Below are positions 28,200 to 40,600 of a stretch of DNA of 64,000 bases, piece by piece. Position 1 is the first letter of the stretch; each line of letters opens with the position of its first letter. The notes below the pieces were generated by a model that was given only the letters and a program-made list of their open reading frames with translations, was not told the origin of the DNA and did no database searches. Source of the DNA: Blattabacterium cuenoti (GTDB taxonomy: Bacteria; Bacteroidota; Bacteroidia; Flavobacteriales; Blattabacteriaceae); NCBI RefSeq assembly GCF_014251255.1, contig NZ_CP059182.1, positions 124,001 to 188,000 on the forward strand, given 5' to 3'. The translations under genes were made by a program, and so were the position numbers.

Positions 28200-30665
28200 A
28201 TGAAGGAAAAAGGAGAAAAATTAATTCCAATTAATATTGAAGATGAAATGAAATCATCTTACATAGATTATTCTATGTCTGTTATTGTCTCCAGAGCTCT
28301 TCCTGATGCTAGAGACGGATTAAAACCTGTACACAGAAGAGTTTTGTATGGAATGTATCAATTAGGAATTTTTTCTAATAATTCTTATAAAAAGTCAGCT
28401 CGTATTGTTGGAGAAGTGTTGGGAAAATATCATCCCCATGGAGATATTTCTGTTTATGAGACGATGGTTCGTATGGCGCAAAAATGGACGCTTCGTTATC
28501 CATTAATAGATGGACAAGGAAATTTTGGTTCTTTAGATTCAGATCCTCCTGCTGCAATGCGTTATACAGAAGTTAGAATGAAAAAAATATCTGAAGAAAT
28601 GTTATTGGATCTAAAGAAAGAAACGGTAGATATACAACTTAATTTTGATGATTCTTTAAAAGAACCTACTGTATTGCCTACACGTATTCCTAATTTGTTA
28701 ATCAATGGTTCTTCAGGGATTGCAGTGGGAATGGCGACAAATATTCCTCCTCATAATTTAAAAGAAACCATTACAGCGATTTGTGCTTATATCGACAACA
28801 ACAATATTTCTGTAGAAAAAATAATGGAATTTATTAAAGCACCAGATTTTCCTACAGGAGGAATTATTTACGGTTACGATGGAGTTAGAAAAGCATTTCA
28901 TACAGGAAGAGGACGAATTATATTACGTGCAAAAGTTCATTTTGAAGAAATTCAGGGAAGACAATGTATTGTTGTAGATGAAATTCCTTATCAAGTGAAT
29001 AAATCAGAAATGATTACTAAAACAGTTGGATTAATGAAAGAAGGAAAAATGGAAGGGATTTATCAAATTCGTGATGAATCGGATAGAAAAGGATTACGCA
29101 TAGTCTATGCTCTTAAACAGAATACCAATACAAATATTTTGCTAAATAATTTATTTAAATATACTTCTTTACAAACTTATTTTAATGTTAATAGTATAGC
29201 TTTAGTTAAAGGGAAACCCGTTTTATTAAATATAAAAGATCTCATTCAACATTTTGTCTCTCATAGACACGATGTCGTTATTCGTAGAACAAAACACGAA
29301 TTGAAAAAATACAAAAATCGTGTTCATACTTTAATAGGATTTTTAACAATATTAGATCATATAGAGAAAATGATTGAATTAATAAAAAAATCTAAAAACC
29401 ATAATGAAGCTTGTGATAGGTTAATTGAAAGATTTCAATTATCTAAAATACAATCTAAATCTATTTTAGACATGCGATTGCAAAGTCTTACATCTTTAGA
29501 GCTTAATAAAGTAAAAAAAGAATATGAAGAATTAGTTAAAAAAATAGAATTTTTAAAAAATGTTTTAATACATCATTCTACAAGAATGAAAATTATTAAG
29601 AAAGAACTTTTATCTATTAAAGAGAAATATCAAGATGAACGTCGTACAAAAATAGATTACATAGGACATGAAGTAAACATAGAAGATCTTATTGAAAATG
29701 AACAAGTTGTTCTCACTATTTCTCATGCAGGATATATCAAGAGAACTTCTTTATCTGAATACAAACGTCAAGGAAGAGGGGGAATAGGAAATAGAGGAGC
29801 TAGTACTAGAGAATCCGATTGTTTAAAACATCTCCTCATAGCTACAAATCACCAATATTTACTTTTCTTTACAGAAAAAGGAAAATGTTTTTGGTTAAGA
29901 GTTTATGAAATTCCAGAAGGATCAAAAATTTCCAAAGGAAGGGCTATTCAAAATATGATTCATCTTCAACAAGATGATAAAGTCAATGCTTATATACTTT
30001 CTGGAGATCTTACAAATAAAAATTATGTTAGAGATCATTATGTTATGATGGTGACTCAAAAAGGCATTATTAAAAAAACATCTTTAGAAAACTATTCACG
30101 TCCCAGAAAGGATGGAATTAATGCTATCGTTATTCGTAAAGGAGATTCCTTATTAGAAGCAATTTTAACTAAAGGGGATAGTGATGTTTTTATCGCTTTA
30201 AAAAGCGGAAGAATCATTCGTTTTTCAGAAAAAAAAGTTCGTTCTACAGGAAGAAATTCTTCTGGGGTAATAGGAATCAGTTTTACTGATACAAAAGATA
30301 CTGCAATTGGAATGATTTGTGTTGAAGAAGATGAAAAAGGACATTTATTGGTAGTTTCTGAAAAAGGATTTGGAAAAAGATCCAATCTTGAAGATTACCG
30401 TATTACTAATCGTGGAGGGAAAGGAATAAAAACAATCAATATCACTATAAAAACAGGAAATCTAATTTCTATTCAACATGTGACGGATCAAGATGATCTT
30501 ATGATTATTAAAAAATCAGGAATAATCATTCGTATATCTGTATCAGATATACGAGTGATGGGAAGGACGACTCAAGGAGTTAGATTAATTAATCTAAAAA
30601 AACATGATGAAATAGCTGATGTTGCAAAAGTTTATAAACCTATTGAAATTCATCATGAACCTTAA
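28200..30665 (+). CDS. gyrA: DNA gyrase subunit A
   Basis: Breakage-reunion subunit of gyrase. The catalytic tyrosine is Y122 in [10 protein letters not shown]. The C-terminal half has the repeated beta-pinwheel blades and a degenerate GyrA box, [12 protein letters not shown], of Bacteroidetes type, which favours gyrase over ParC; 821 residues. In the quinolone-determining region [17 protein letters not shown] the E. coli Ser83 and Asp87 positions are Ile83 and Glu87. Its stop overlaps the stop of the converging prc gene by three to four bases. Confidence 0.95.
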   Translation: MKEKGEKLIPINIEDEMKSSYIDYSMSVIVSRALPDARDGLKPVHRRVLYGMYQLGIFSNNSYKKSARIVGEVLGKYHPHGDISVYETMVRMAQKWTLRYPLIDGQGNFGSLDSDPPAAMRYTEVRMKKISEEMLLDLKKETVDIQLNFDDSLKEPTVLPTRIPNLLINGSSGIAVGMATNIPPHNLKETITAICAYIDNNNISVEKIMEFIKAPDFPTGGIIYGYDGVRKAFHTGRGRIILRAKVHFEEIQGRQCIVVDEIPYQVNKSEMITKTVGLMKEGKMEGIYQIRDESDRKGLRIVYALKQNTNTNILLNNLFKYTSLQTYFNVNSIALVKGKPVLLNIKDLIQHFVSHRHDVVIRRTKHELKKYKNRVHTLIGFLTILDHIEKMIELIKKSKNHNEACDRLIERFQLSKIQSKSILDMRLQSLTSLELNKVKKEYEELVKKIEFLKNVLIHHSTRMKIIKKELLSIKEKYQDERRTKIDYIGHEVNIEDLIENEQVVLTISHAGYIKRTSLSEYKRQGRGGIGNRGASTRESDCLKHLLIATNHQYLLFFTEKGKCFWLRVYEIPEGSKISKGRAIQNMIHLQQDDKVNAYILSGDLTNKNYVRDHYVMMVTQKGIIKKTSLENYSRPRKDGINAIVIRKGDSLLEAILTKGDSDVFIALKSGRIIRFSEKKVRSTGRNSSGVIGISFTDTKDTAIGMICVEEDEKGHLLVVSEKGFGKRSNLEDYRITNRGGKGIKTINITIKTGNLISIQHVTDQDDLMIIKKSGIIIRISVSDIRVMGRTTQGVRLINLKKHDEIADVAKVYKPIEIHHEP

Positions 30666-32776
30666 CCATTAAAGTCTCGTAAAATATTTACACTTTCTGC
30701 TATATGAAAATCTTTTAATAAACTTTTTTTCCATTCTTTATCTTCCAAACTACTATCAATAATTTCGTAGGAAGGATGAATCATTCGCGATCTATATTTA
30801 GAGAAATAATTTTTCAAAAATACAATATTTTTGTTTCTCTTTTTTACTTTTAAATTTTCATAAAAAAATTCTTTCCAATTGAGAGAAACAGATTTTTTAT
30901 CTGAAAATTGTTTTTCTATTAGTTCTAAAATTTTATCAATATTTATTAATAATTTTTTTTTCTGTTTCAAACGGTTTATGCTTTTTAACTTTATTTTTTC
31001 CAAGTTTACTTTTTCTTTCCAAATTTTGGAATAAGAAATAGGAGAGACATGATCCCATAACATAGGATTTTTTTGATTTTTTTCCATTTTTTTATTTCCA
31101 TTATTACTTGGAATAACTATGTCTGAATTAACTCCCTTTAATTGAGTAGAACTTCCATTAATGCGATAAAATTTATTTATCGTCAATTTTAATGTTCCCA
31201 ATTCTTCCTGATTAAAAAAGGGAAATTTTTTTATTGGAAATAAAGTTTGAACAGTTCCTTTTCCATATGTTTGAAAACTTCCAACAATAATTCCTCTTTT
31301 ATAATCAGATATAGCAGCCGCAAGAATTTCTGAAGCAGAAGCAGATAATTCATTGACAAGGATAACAAGTGGTCCTTCCCAAAGGACTGGATGAATATTA
31401 TTTTTTAATATTTTTATTTTTCCATAAAGTCTATTATTCCCTATTTGTACAATAGGAACTTTTCCTAAAAAAAAACCAGAAATTTCTACTGCTGATTCTA
31501 AAGACCCTCCTCCATTATTTCTTATATCTAGAATAATTCCTTGAATATTTTTTTTTTTTAGTTCTTGAATTATTTTTTTCATGTCTTGAACTGCATTTCT
31601 TCCTTTTTTATTCTCAGGATCAAAGTAAAATTCTGGTAAATAGATCAATCCATATTTTTGGCTCTTATTATCTAATATTGTCACGCTTTTTGCAAAAATT
31701 TCTTTCTTTTCAATTACATCTCTAATGAGAATAACATCTTCTGTTGATCCATTTTTTTTTTGAATTGTTAATTTTACTTTACTTCCTTTTTTTCCTCTTA
31801 TAAGACGAATAGAATTTTCCAACAACATTCCTATAATATTATAAGATTCTGAATTGGGATATTTTGCGACTTTAATAATTTTATCTCCTCTTTCTATTTT
31901 ATTACTTTTCCATGCGGGACCGCCTACTATGAGTTTAACAATTGTAACATATCCTTTATGATCTTGCTTCAATTCTACTCCTATTCCTTCTATTTTTCCA
32001 GATAGAGATAAATCAAAATTTTCCTTTTCCTTAGAAGAAAAATAATTAGTATGAGGATCATATTGTGAAATGATGGTATTTACATACATAGAAAACCAAT
32101 CTGATTTTTTTTTCATTTTTAATCTTCTAAAAGATTCCAGAATAGTTTCTTCAACTTTTTTTCTAGATTCTTGTTCTTTTTTTATAAAAAAGTTTTTCCA
32201 AATATTTAAATTTTTAAAAACATTTTTTTGTTTATTTTGATTTATTATTTTCTCTTCTAGAAATAGAAGAGTTAAATATTTTAGAAATATTCTCCATTTT
32301 TCAGTCCATTCTTTTTTATTTTTAGGATAAAAATGCTTTAGTTCTCCAGGAATAAATATTTCTTTTTTATTAAAATCAAAAGGTTTCTTTAGTATTGTCA
32401 AACATAAATCTTCTCCTTCTTTGATTCTTTTATAAAAACATTTCATTGTGATGTGAAAAAAAGTTGGATCTCCATTAATCCAATCATCATCTAGTTTTTC
32501 TTTAAAGGAAGAAAGATCATTCATATCTTCTTGTAAGAAAAAATGTTTTTGAAGATCTAAATTATCTAAATATTTTCTATATACTTTTTTAGAAAAATCA
32601 TTATTTATTTGAACAGGATTAGGATGTAAAAAATAAAGTGTTTTATATATTGTTTTTAATATAACACGGTGTGTTTTTTCTTCATTGCTGTTTTGGGAAC
32701 AAAAACTCAATAAAAAAACAAGAATAAAACCAATTATTATATACTTAAAATTTCTAAATTTTAAATATGAATTCAT
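30662..32776 (-). CDS. prc: C-terminal processing (tail-specific) protease, S41 family
   Basis: Periplasmic serine protease of the Prc/Tsp type, 704 residues. Order: N-terminal hydrophobic export segment (about 10-25) with a cysteine at 26 that may be lipidated although LSFC is not a canonical lipobox; a long N-terminal helical region; a PDZ domain (about 235-320; [21 protein letters not shown]); the S41 core with [20 protein letters not shown], the nucleophile in [14 protein letters not shown] and the lysine of YGKGTVQ; then a C-terminal helical extension. It may process or degrade envelope proteins. Converges with gyrA. Confidence 0.94.
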   Translation of the reverse strand: MNSYLKFRNFKYIIIGFILVFLLSFCSQNSNEEKTHRVILKTIYKTLYFLHPNPVQINNDFSKKVYRKYLDNLDLQKHFFLQEDMNDLSSFKEKLDDDWINGDPTFFHITMKCFYKRIKEGEDLCLTILKKPFDFNKKEIFIPGELKHFYPKNKKEWTEKWRIFLKYLTLLFLEEKIINQNKQKNVFKNLNIWKNFFIKKEQESRKKVEETILESFRRLKMKKKSDWFSMYVNTIISQYDPHTNYFSSKEKENFDLSLSGKIEGIGVELKQDHKGYVTIVKLIVGGPAWKSNKIERGDKIIKVAKYPNSESYNIIGMLLENSIRLIRGKKGSKVKLTIQKKNGSTEDVILIRDVIEKKEIFAKSVTILDNKSQKYGLIYLPEFYFDPENKKGRNAVQDMKKIIQELKKKNIQGIILDIRNNGGGSLESAVEISGFFLGKVPIVQIGNNRLYGKIKILKNNIHPVLWEGPLVILVNELSASASEILAAAISDYKRGIIVGSFQTYGKGTVQTLFPIKKFPFFNQEELGTLKLTINKFYRINGSSTQLKGVNSDIVIPSNNGNKKMEKNQKNPMLWDHVSPISYSKIWKEKVNLEKIKLKSINRLKQKKKLLINIDKILELIEKQFSDKKSVSLNWKEFFYENLKVKKRNKNIVFLKNYFSKYRSRMIHPSYEIIDSSLEDKEWKKSLLKDFHIAESVNILRDFNG

Positions 32777-32844
32777 ATTCTTTTTTTTTATGCTTTATGC
32801 TAAAAATATAATTTTTATTATTTAATTCTTATAGAAAGAAACAA

Positions 32845-33657
32845 ATGAAAAAAAAACCAATTATTTTAGTCACAAACGATGATGGAATAAGAGCTCCTGG
32901 TATTAGAGCTCTTATTCAGACAATGAATTCTTTAGGAGATGTATATGTAGTTGCTCCAAATAAACCTCAATCTGGAATAGGACATGCCATAACTATGGAC
33001 ACGATCTTATATTGTGATTCCATAAAAATTGATCATGGAGTTCAAAAAGAATGGAAATGTTCAGGAACTCCTGTAGATTGTGTAAAACTAGCTATTAGTC
33101 AAATTCTTCCAAAAAAACCTGATATTTGTGTATCAGGAATTAATCACGGATCAAATTCTTCTATAAATATTATGTATTCTGGAACAATTTCTGCTGTAAT
33201 AGAAGCTGGAATAGAAGGAATTCCATCTGTTGGATTTTCCCTTTTAGATTTTGATTGGAATGCGGATTTTGAACCTTCAAAAGAATATGTACATCAAATT
33301 GTAAAAAAAATACTTCAAAACCCTATTCCAAAAAAAATTATTAGTCTTAATGTTAATATTCCAAAATTGAAAAAAAAACAAATAAAGGGAATTAAAATAT
33401 GTAGACAAGCAGAAGCAAAATGGAAAGAAAACTTTGATCATCGTTATGATCCAAAAGGAAGATCTTATTATTGGTTATTAGGTGATTTTGTTAATTTTGA
33501 TAAAAAATTAGATACTGATGAATGGGCATTAAAAAATGGATACATCTCTGTTGTTCCTATTAAATTTGATTTAACAGATTATACTCTTTTAAATATTTTA
33601 AGATCATGGAATTTTATATTGTTCATTTCTTTTTGTATCAGAAAAATTATTATATGA
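32845..33657 (+). CDS. surE: 5'/3'-nucleotidase SurE
   Basis: Metal-dependent nucleoside monophosphate phosphatase. The opening ILVTNDDGIRAPGIRAL carries the metal ligands (D12, D13), and APNKPQSGIGHAITM, SGINHGSNSSINIMYSGT and DWNADFEPS are family segments. At 270 residues it is slightly longer than usual: after the expected end near LRSWNF come about 13 hydrophobic residues, suggesting loss of the original stop. Its stop overlaps a tiny ORF by an ATGA. Confidence 0.95.
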   Translation: MKKKPIILVTNDDGIRAPGIRALIQTMNSLGDVYVVAPNKPQSGIGHAITMDTILYCDSIKIDHGVQKEWKCSGTPVDCVKLAISQILPKKPDICVSGINHGSNSSINIMYSGTISAVIEAGIEGIPSVGFSLLDFDWNADFEPSKEYVHQIVKKILQNPIPKKIISLNVNIPKLKKKQIKGIKICRQAEAKWKENFDHRYDPKGRSYYWLLGDFVNFDKKLDTDEWALKNGYISVVPIKFDLTDYTLLNILRSWNFILFISFCIRKIII

Positions 33658-33767
33658 AGACAACTTTTATTTCTTTAACTTTAAAAGAGTTACAAGAGTC
33701 TAGTCTTAGAACAAAAAATTACTACTACAACATGGTTGTGAATTTATTTTATGATAAAAAAAAATAA
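33654..33767 (+). other. unassigned 37-codon ORF overlapping the surE stop
   Basis: ATG overlaps the surE TGA (ATGA) and the frame runs to TAA at 33765-33767, 16 bp before ruvB. The predicted peptide (MKTTFISLTLKELQESSLRT...) matches nothing I recognise. It may be the displaced tail or remnant of a former gene between surE and ruvB, or chance. Confidence 0.2.
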
Positions 33768-33783
33768 TCAATAACAGTTTATT

Positions 33784-34758
33784 GTGTCATCTTTAGAAGA
33801 AGATACTTTGAATCCAAAAAAATTTAAAGATTTTTTTGGACAACATGACGTTTTAGACAACTTAAAAATTTTTATTCAGGCTACTAAAAAAAGGAAAGAA
33901 GCTTTAGATCATATTTTATTTCATGGACCTCCTGGTTTGGGAAAAACAACTTTGGCTCATGTTGTAGCTAATGAATTATGTGTTAATATTACTGTAACTT
34001 CTGGTTCGGTTTTGGATAAACCTGGAGATTTAGCAGGACTACTCATTCATATGAGTTCAAATGATGTTTTATTTATTGATGAAATACATCGTCTTTCTCC
34101 AATAGTTGAAGAATATCTATATTCAGCAATGGAAAATTATAAGATAGATATTATAATAGATTCTGGATCTAATGCTCGATCTGTCCAAATTGATCTATCT
34201 CCTTTCACTTTAATAGGCTCCACAACAAGATCTGGATTATTAACAGCTCCTATGCGTTCCAGATTTGGAATAAATTTTCGTCTTACTTATTATCAAAAAG
34301 AATTACTAAAAAATATTGTACATAGAAGTGCTAAAATATTAAAAATTCCAATAACGGAAGAAGCTTCTTATGAAATCGCTAATAGAAGTCGTGGAACTCC
34401 ACGTATTGCGAATTTTCTACTTCGTAGAATTCGTGATTTTGCTCAAATAAAAGGAAACGGAACTATAGATATTAATATTTGTAATTTAGGATTAAAAGCT
34501 TTGAATGTGGATAAACATGGATTAGATGAAATGGATAATAGAATTCTTACATATATTATTGATCATTTTAAAGGAGGCCCTGTAGGAATAAATACTATAG
34601 CTACAGCTGTAAATGAAAATTCAGAAACTATAGAAGAAGTTTATGAACCTTTTCTTATTCAAGAAGGATATTTGATAAGAACTCCTAGAGGAAGAAAAAC
34701 AACAATGTTAGCTTATAAACATGTAAAAAAAAATTTTTCAAAAAAAAAATGTAAATAA
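33784..34758 (+). CDS. ruvB: Holliday junction branch-migration ATPase RuvB
   Basis: Hexameric motor of RuvABC. The AAA+ core has Walker A GPPGLGKTT (48-56), Walker B VLFIDEIHRL, the IGSTTRSGLLTAPMRSRFG sensor/arginine-finger segment and the C-terminal winged helix (GGPVGINTIATAVNE, EPFLIQEGYLIRTPRGR). It starts with GTG at 33784; an in-frame stop at 33772 rules out a longer N-terminus, so the usual first 10-15 residues are trimmed. ruvA and ruvC are not here. Confidence 0.96.
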   Translation: MSSLEEDTLNPKKFKDFFGQHDVLDNLKIFIQATKKRKEALDHILFHGPPGLGKTTLAHVVANELCVNITVTSGSVLDKPGDLAGLLIHMSSNDVLFIDEIHRLSPIVEEYLYSAMENYKIDIIIDSGSNARSVQIDLSPFTLIGSTTRSGLLTAPMRSRFGINFRLTYYQKELLKNIVHRSAKILKIPITEEASYEIANRSRGTPRIANFLLRRIRDFAQIKGNGTIDINICNLGLKALNVDKHGLDEMDNRILTYIIDHFKGGPVGINTIATAVNENSETIEEVYEPFLIQEGYLIRTPRGRKTTMLAYKHVKKNFSKKKCK

Positions 34759-34805
34759 TAAAAAAATATCATTTATATTATTTATTAATAAATAAAAAAA
34801 ATATC

Positions 34806-36104
34806 ATGCCTTCAAATGTAATTGTAGGTCTCCAATGGGGTGACGAGGGAAAAGGAAAAATTACAGATTTACTTGCTAAAAATTCTGATTATGTTGTCCG
34901 TTATCAGGGTGGAAATAATTCGGGTCATTCGATTCATATTAATAAAAAGCATTTGATTCTTCATTTAATTCCATCTGGAGTTGTCTATCCGGATAATAAA
35001 TGTATTATTGGTTCTGGAGTTGTAGTGGATCCTCAATCTTTACTTCAAGAAATAAAAAAAATAGAATCTATAGGAATAAATACATCTAAAGTCTTCTTGG
35101 AAAAACGTGCACATATAACTCTACCTTATCATCGTTTGTTAGATAAATACAAAGAAGAAGCTTTAGGAGATAAACCTATTGGAACAACACATCGCGGAAT
35201 TGGTCCGACTTATGAAGATAAAATAGCAAGGGTTGGAATCCGTGTATTAGATTTATTAAATCTAAAAAATTTTCATAAAAAATTAAAAGATAATCTTGAT
35301 TACAAAAATCAAATTATAACAAAAATATATAAAAGAAAACCTCTTTCTTTTCAATCTATATATGAAGAATATATAGAATATGCTAAATTTCTTTTACCTA
35401 GAATTATTGATTCTGTTTATGAGCTTCATGATGCTTTCAAAAAAAAGAAAAAAATTCTATTTGAAGGAGCTCAAGCAATGCTTTTAGATATAAATTATGG
35501 AACATATCCATATGTTACTCCTTCTTCTACTTCTACAGGAGGAGTATGTATAGGATCCGGAATTCCTCCTATTTTTTTGAAAAATTTTATTGGGATAGCA
35601 AAATCGTATTGTACGCGTGTGGGATATGGGCCATTTCCTACAGAGATTAGGAGTCCTGTAAATGAGATCATACGTGAAAAAGGAAATGAATATGGAGTGA
35701 CTACAAAACGTCCAAGAAGATGTGGATGGTTAGATCTCTTCGCTTTAAAATATTCTTGTATGATTAATGGAATTAATTTTTTAATTATCACAAAATTGGA
35801 TGTATTAAGCGAATTAGATTTTATAAAAGTTGGTATAGAATATAGAAGTCATGGAAAGAAAATACAACATTTTCCAGCAAATATAGATGAAAAAAATATA
35901 GAAATAATTTATATAGATTTTCCAGGTTGGAAAAAAGATATTTCTCATATTAAAGAATATGATGATTTACCAATCAATTGCAAAAAATATATTACCTTTA
36001 TTGAAGATTATCTAAATCTAGAAATTTTATTAATTTCTATTGGATCTGAAAGAAATCAAAATATTATAAAAAATAAATCTTCTTTTTTTAAAATTTTTTC
36101 ATAA
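34806..36104 (+). CDS. purA: adenylosuccinate synthetase
   Basis: Adds aspartate to IMP using GTP, first step from IMP to AMP. The N-terminus VIVGLQWGDEGKGKITDLLA is the GTP/IMP loop; GGNNSGHSI, GTTHRGIGPTYEDKIARVGIRV and TSTGGVCIGSGIPP are further family blocks. Length 432. The GTTHRGIGPTYEDK block is closer to the general bacterial form than to what I recall of Bacteroidetes enzymes. Head of an eleven-gene plus-strand purine cluster, 47 bp after ruvB; no riboswitch or PurR-like box was seen. Confidence 0.97.
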   Translation: MPSNVIVGLQWGDEGKGKITDLLAKNSDYVVRYQGGNNSGHSIHINKKHLILHLIPSGVVYPDNKCIIGSGVVVDPQSLLQEIKKIESIGINTSKVFLEKRAHITLPYHRLLDKYKEEALGDKPIGTTHRGIGPTYEDKIARVGIRVLDLLNLKNFHKKLKDNLDYKNQIITKIYKRKPLSFQSIYEEYIEYAKFLLPRIIDSVYELHDAFKKKKKILFEGAQAMLLDINYGTYPYVTPSSTSTGGVCIGSGIPPIFLKNFIGIAKSYCTRVGYGPFPTEIRSPVNEIIREKGNEYGVTTKRPRRCGWLDLFALKYSCMINGINFLIITKLDVLSELDFIKVGIEYRSHGKKIQHFPANIDEKNIEIIYIDFPGWKKDISHIKEYDDLPINCKKYITFIEDYLNLEILLISIGSERNQNIIKNKSSFFKIFS

Positions 36105-36118
36105 AAAAATATTTCCTT

Positions 36119-37549
36119 ATGAAAGAATATAAAAATCCTTTAGTAGAAAGATATAGTAGTAAAGAAATGTTATACAATTTTTCTTCTAAAAAAAAATTTT
36201 CTACTTGGAGAAAACTTTGGTTGTCTTTAGCAGAAGGACAAAAAGAATTAGGGTTAAATATTAATGAAGAACAAATCGATGATTTGAAAAAACATTTGGA
36301 TGATATAGATTGGAAGAGAGTTGCTTTTTATGAAAAAAAATTTCGTCATGATGTCATGGCACATTTATATGCTTTTGGAGAAAAAGCCATCTTAGCTAAA
36401 CCTATTCTTCATCTAGGAGCAACAAGTGCTTTTATAGTGGATAATACAGATCTTATTCTAATTCGTGATGGACTAGAGATTATACTGAACAAATTGATTA
36501 ATGTTTTATTTCGTCTTAGAAACTTCACTTTAGAATATCATAATACTCCTACATTAGCTTACACTCATTATCAACCAGCTCAATTAACTACTGTAGGAAA
36601 ACGTTCTACTTTATGGATGAACAGTTTACTTCTAGATATAGAAGAATTAGAATTTAGATTGAAAAATCTTTGTTTTAGAGGAGTGAAAGGAACTGTAGGA
36701 ACAGCTGCTAGTTTTAAAGAATTATTTAATGGAGATTTACAAAAAGTAAAAAATTTAGAGAGAAAAATATCCAATCGATTTGGATTTAAAAATATTTTTT
36801 CTGTTACAGGACAAACTTATGACAGAAAAGTAGATACACAAATATTAAACCTATTATCAAATGTTTCTCAATCTTCTCATAAATTTAGTAATGATTTACG
36901 TCTTCTACAAAATTTAAAAGAAATAGAAGAACCGTTTGAAACGGAACAAATTGGATCCAGTGCAATGGCTTATAAACGAAATCCAATTCGTAGTGAACGT
37001 ATAGCGTCTTTAGCAAAATATGTGATTTCATTATCAAATAGTTCAGCAATGGTTGCAGCAACTCAATGGTTAGAACGAACTCTAGATGATTCCGCAAATA
37101 GAAGATTAGTTATTCCACAGTCTTTTTTAGCAACAGACGCTATATTATTAATTTGGAATAATATAATAGAAAATATTATTGTGTATCCTAAAATGATTGA
37201 AAAACATATTAATCAAGAACTTCCGTTTTTAGTTACGGAATCAATTATTGTAGAAAGCGTAAAAAAAGGATCTAATAGACAAGAAATTCATGAAAGAATA
37301 CGAATTCATTCTATGAATACAAATGAAAAAATAAAACTGAAAGGAAAAGAAAATGATTTTATTCAACGGATTTTAAACGACAATAAAATACCAATTGATG
37401 AAGAAAAAATGAATCAAATACTTGATCATAAAAAATTTATAGGATTTTCTTCAGAACAAACTTTAGAATTTGTTGATAAACAAGTAAATCCAGTGTTAAA
37501 TAAATTTTATCATTTTATTAATGATTCTAATATGGATCTTAAAATTTAG
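36119..37549 (+). CDS. purB: adenylosuccinate lyase, clostridial/animal-like type
   Basis: Cleaves SAICAR and adenylosuccinate, acting twice in AMP synthesis. The fumarase-superfamily signature is GSSAMAYKRNPIRSERI; HLGATSAFIVDNTDL, THYQPAQLTTVGKRSTLW and QWLERTLDDSANRR are also clear. The 476-residue form with the opening NPLVERYSSKEM resembles clostridial and vertebrate ADSL rather than the E. coli-like form I expect in flavobacteria. Fourteen bp after purA. Confidence 0.96.
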   Translation: MKEYKNPLVERYSSKEMLYNFSSKKKFSTWRKLWLSLAEGQKELGLNINEEQIDDLKKHLDDIDWKRVAFYEKKFRHDVMAHLYAFGEKAILAKPILHLGATSAFIVDNTDLILIRDGLEIILNKLINVLFRLRNFTLEYHNTPTLAYTHYQPAQLTTVGKRSTLWMNSLLLDIEELEFRLKNLCFRGVKGTVGTAASFKELFNGDLQKVKNLERKISNRFGFKNIFSVTGQTYDRKVDTQILNLLSNVSQSSHKFSNDLRLLQNLKEIEEPFETEQIGSSAMAYKRNPIRSERIASLAKYVISLSNSSAMVAATQWLERTLDDSANRRLVIPQSFLATDAILLIWNNIIENIIVYPKMIEKHINQELPFLVTESIIVESVKKGSNRQEIHERIRIHSMNTNEKIKLKGKENDFIQRILNDNKIPIDEEKMNQILDHKKFIGFSSEQTLEFVDKQVNPVLNKFYHFINDSNMDLKI

Positions 37550-37628
37550 GAAAGTTTAGGAAAAAAAAGATTTCTATTATTCAGATTCATACATGTCATA
37601 TTTATATCAAAAAGATAGATAATAATTA

Positions 37629-40600
37629 ATGAATTTAAGGATTTATATAAAGAAAAGAATTCCTTTTGATATTTATTCTAGAAAACTATCTAGAGAATTA
37701 AAAGAAATGGATATTTCATTATCTAAAGTAGTTGTTTATTATACATATGATATTTTTCACATAAAAAAAGAAATTTTTTTAGATAGTTTATATAAAATAT
37801 TTGTAGATCCTGTTACAGATATTTTATGTAGAAAAATACATCTAAAAAATCCATATTTTTTTATCGAATTCCTTCCAGGAAAATATGACAGACGCGCGGA
37901 TGCTGCTATGCAATGTCTAAAAATGATAGATCCTTTATCTACCGTTTTTATAAAAACAGGTCAGCTAATAAAATTGATAGGATTGACTTCTTCTTCTCAT
38001 GAGGATTTTTATAAAATAAAAAGATATTGCATTAATCCTGCTTTTTGGAAAGAGAAAAATATTCATGAAAAAATAATTTATTATCCTTTTTTTATTAGGA
38101 GTGTTTGCAATATTCCTAATAATATCCATAGAAAAAAAAAGAATGATAGACTTCATAAGAATGATAAAAAGAAAAACCATTCTATTCTAGATGGTTTTAT
38201 TCATTCTACTCATGAGAAAATAAAAAATATTCATAATACATGGGGTTTTTCTATGGAATTGAGTGATTTACTTTTCATCAAAAAATACTTTATTCAAGAA
38301 AATCGTAATCCAACGGAAATGGAATTACGTATTTTGGATGCTTATTGGTCTGATCATTGTCGTCATACTACATTTCTTACTACATTAATAGATATAACTT
38401 TTGATGGAAAATTTAAAGAAATATATCAGAATATTTTTAATGAATATTTAAAAGATAGAGATTTAATAGGAAAATCAAAAGATCCTATCAATCTAATGGA
38501 TTTATCGAGTCTCCCATCTAAAATTCTTTATAAAAAAGGAATTTTGGAAAAAAATTATGTGTTTTCTAAAGAACATAATGCTTGTGTTATCATGGTGGAT
38601 GTGGATATTATTCATAATAATAACAAAAAAAAGGAAAAATGGTATTTATTATTCAAAAATGAAACACATAATCATCCTACAGAAATTGATCCTTTTGAAG
38701 GAGCTTATACTTGTATAGGTGGAGCTATTAGAGATCCTTTATCTGGAAGAGCTTTCGTTTATCAATCTATTAGATTAAGCGGAGCAGCAGATCCAACTTT
38801 TACAAAAACTTTGAATGGAAAATTACCACAACGGAAAATATGCCGTGAAGCAGCTTATGGATATAGTTCTTATGGAAATCAAGTAGGAGTAGCAACAACT
38901 CACATTCATGAAATATATCACGAAGGATACAGAGCTAAAAGAATGGAAGTAGGAATGGTAATTGGAGCTGTTCCAGTTGATGCTGTGAAACAAAAAAATC
39001 CAAAAAAAGGAGATGTTATTTTATTAGTTGGGGGATTAACAGGAAGAGATGGAATAGGAGGAGCCACATCCTCCTCTAAAGAATATCAATGTAAAAATCA
39101 TCATCATCATAACAATATTCAACAAATACAACAAGGAAATCCAATTATAGAAAGACAACTCCAAAGATTTTTTAGAAAAAAAGAAGTCGTCTCCTTAATA
39201 AAAAAATGCAATGATTTTGGTGCAGGGGGGGCTGCAATAGCTATTGGAGAATTGAGTAATAGTTCAATTATTCATTTGGATAAAATTCCAATTAAACAAA
39301 ATGATTTAGAAGCTATAGAAATAGCACTATCAGAATCTCAAGAACGTATGTCTGTTGTATTAAACCCTTCTAATGTAAAAACATTTATCAATTTAGCTCG
39401 TGAAGAAAATCTTATATCCGTTCCCATAGCTAAAGTAACTGATAATAAAAGAATAATATTGTATCATAAGAAAAAAGAACTTTTTAATTTAAAAAGTTCT
39501 TTTTTAAACACAGGAGGATCTGATAAGAAAAAGGTTGTTCACGTTAGTTCCCCTGATTCCATTTCTCCTTTTGAAAAATCAAAAAATATTACTTTCAGTA
39601 AAAAAACATTTTTTAATACTCTTTCTTTATTAAATATTGCATCTCAAAAAAGTCTCGTAGAAATGTTTGATAGTACTGTAGGGGGGACCACAGTACTAAT
39701 GCCATTTGGGGGAAAGTATCAGATGACCCCTTCCGAAGGAAGTGCTCAAAAAATTCCTGTGTTATATGGAAAAACAACAACAGTCAGTTTAGCTTCTTGG
39801 GGATTTCATCCAGAAATATCTATTTGGAGTCCTCTTCATGGAGGCATTTATGCGATTGTAGAATGTATTTCTAAAATTGTTTCTATGGGAGGTTATTATA
39901 AAAATACTTATTTGAGTTTTCAAGAATATTATCAAAAATTAGGAAATGATCCAAAAAATTGGGGAAAACCATTTTCTGCTTTATTAGGGGCTTATCATGC
40001 ACAAATGTCATTTGGAATCGCATCTATTGGAGGAAAAGATAGTATGTCCGGTACATATAAAAACATTCATGTTCCTCCAACATTAATAGCTTTTGGAGTC
40101 TCAACTAATTCATGTTCCAATGTGATATCTCCTGAATTGAAAAAAATAGGAAATAAAATCTACTTTTATCATCATCGTCTTTTGAAAAAAGATATGCCAG
40201 ATTTTGATTCTATGAAAAAAGCATATCTTCAAATTTATGAAGGAATTCGTTCTGGAAAAATTGTTTCTGTAAAAACTATAAAAGATGGAGGAATCTCCAT
40301 TGCCATTGCAAAAATGTCTTTTGGAAATCGTTTGGGAGTTTCTATTAATTGTAAAAATCATTTATTTGAAATGAATATAGGATCATTAATAATAGAATCC
40401 TCATCTTCTCTTTCAAAAGATTTTATTTTAATAGGAGAAATTGTTTCAAATAAATATTTGAATTTTAATGGAATCCATATAGATATAGATGAAGCTATAG
40501 AAATTTGGATGAAACCTTTATCTTCTATTTTTTCAAAAAAAATAAAAAAATATCGTAAAAATCATAAAAAAATAATTTTTCAAAAGAATAAAAAAGGAAA

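Noticed and set aside
39080-39130. His/Gln-rich stretch in purL (several His and Gln codons) as a repeat expansion or metal-binding insert
   Set aside because: It sits in a variable loop between conserved PurL blocks, is short, and is consistent with local CAT/CAA drift.
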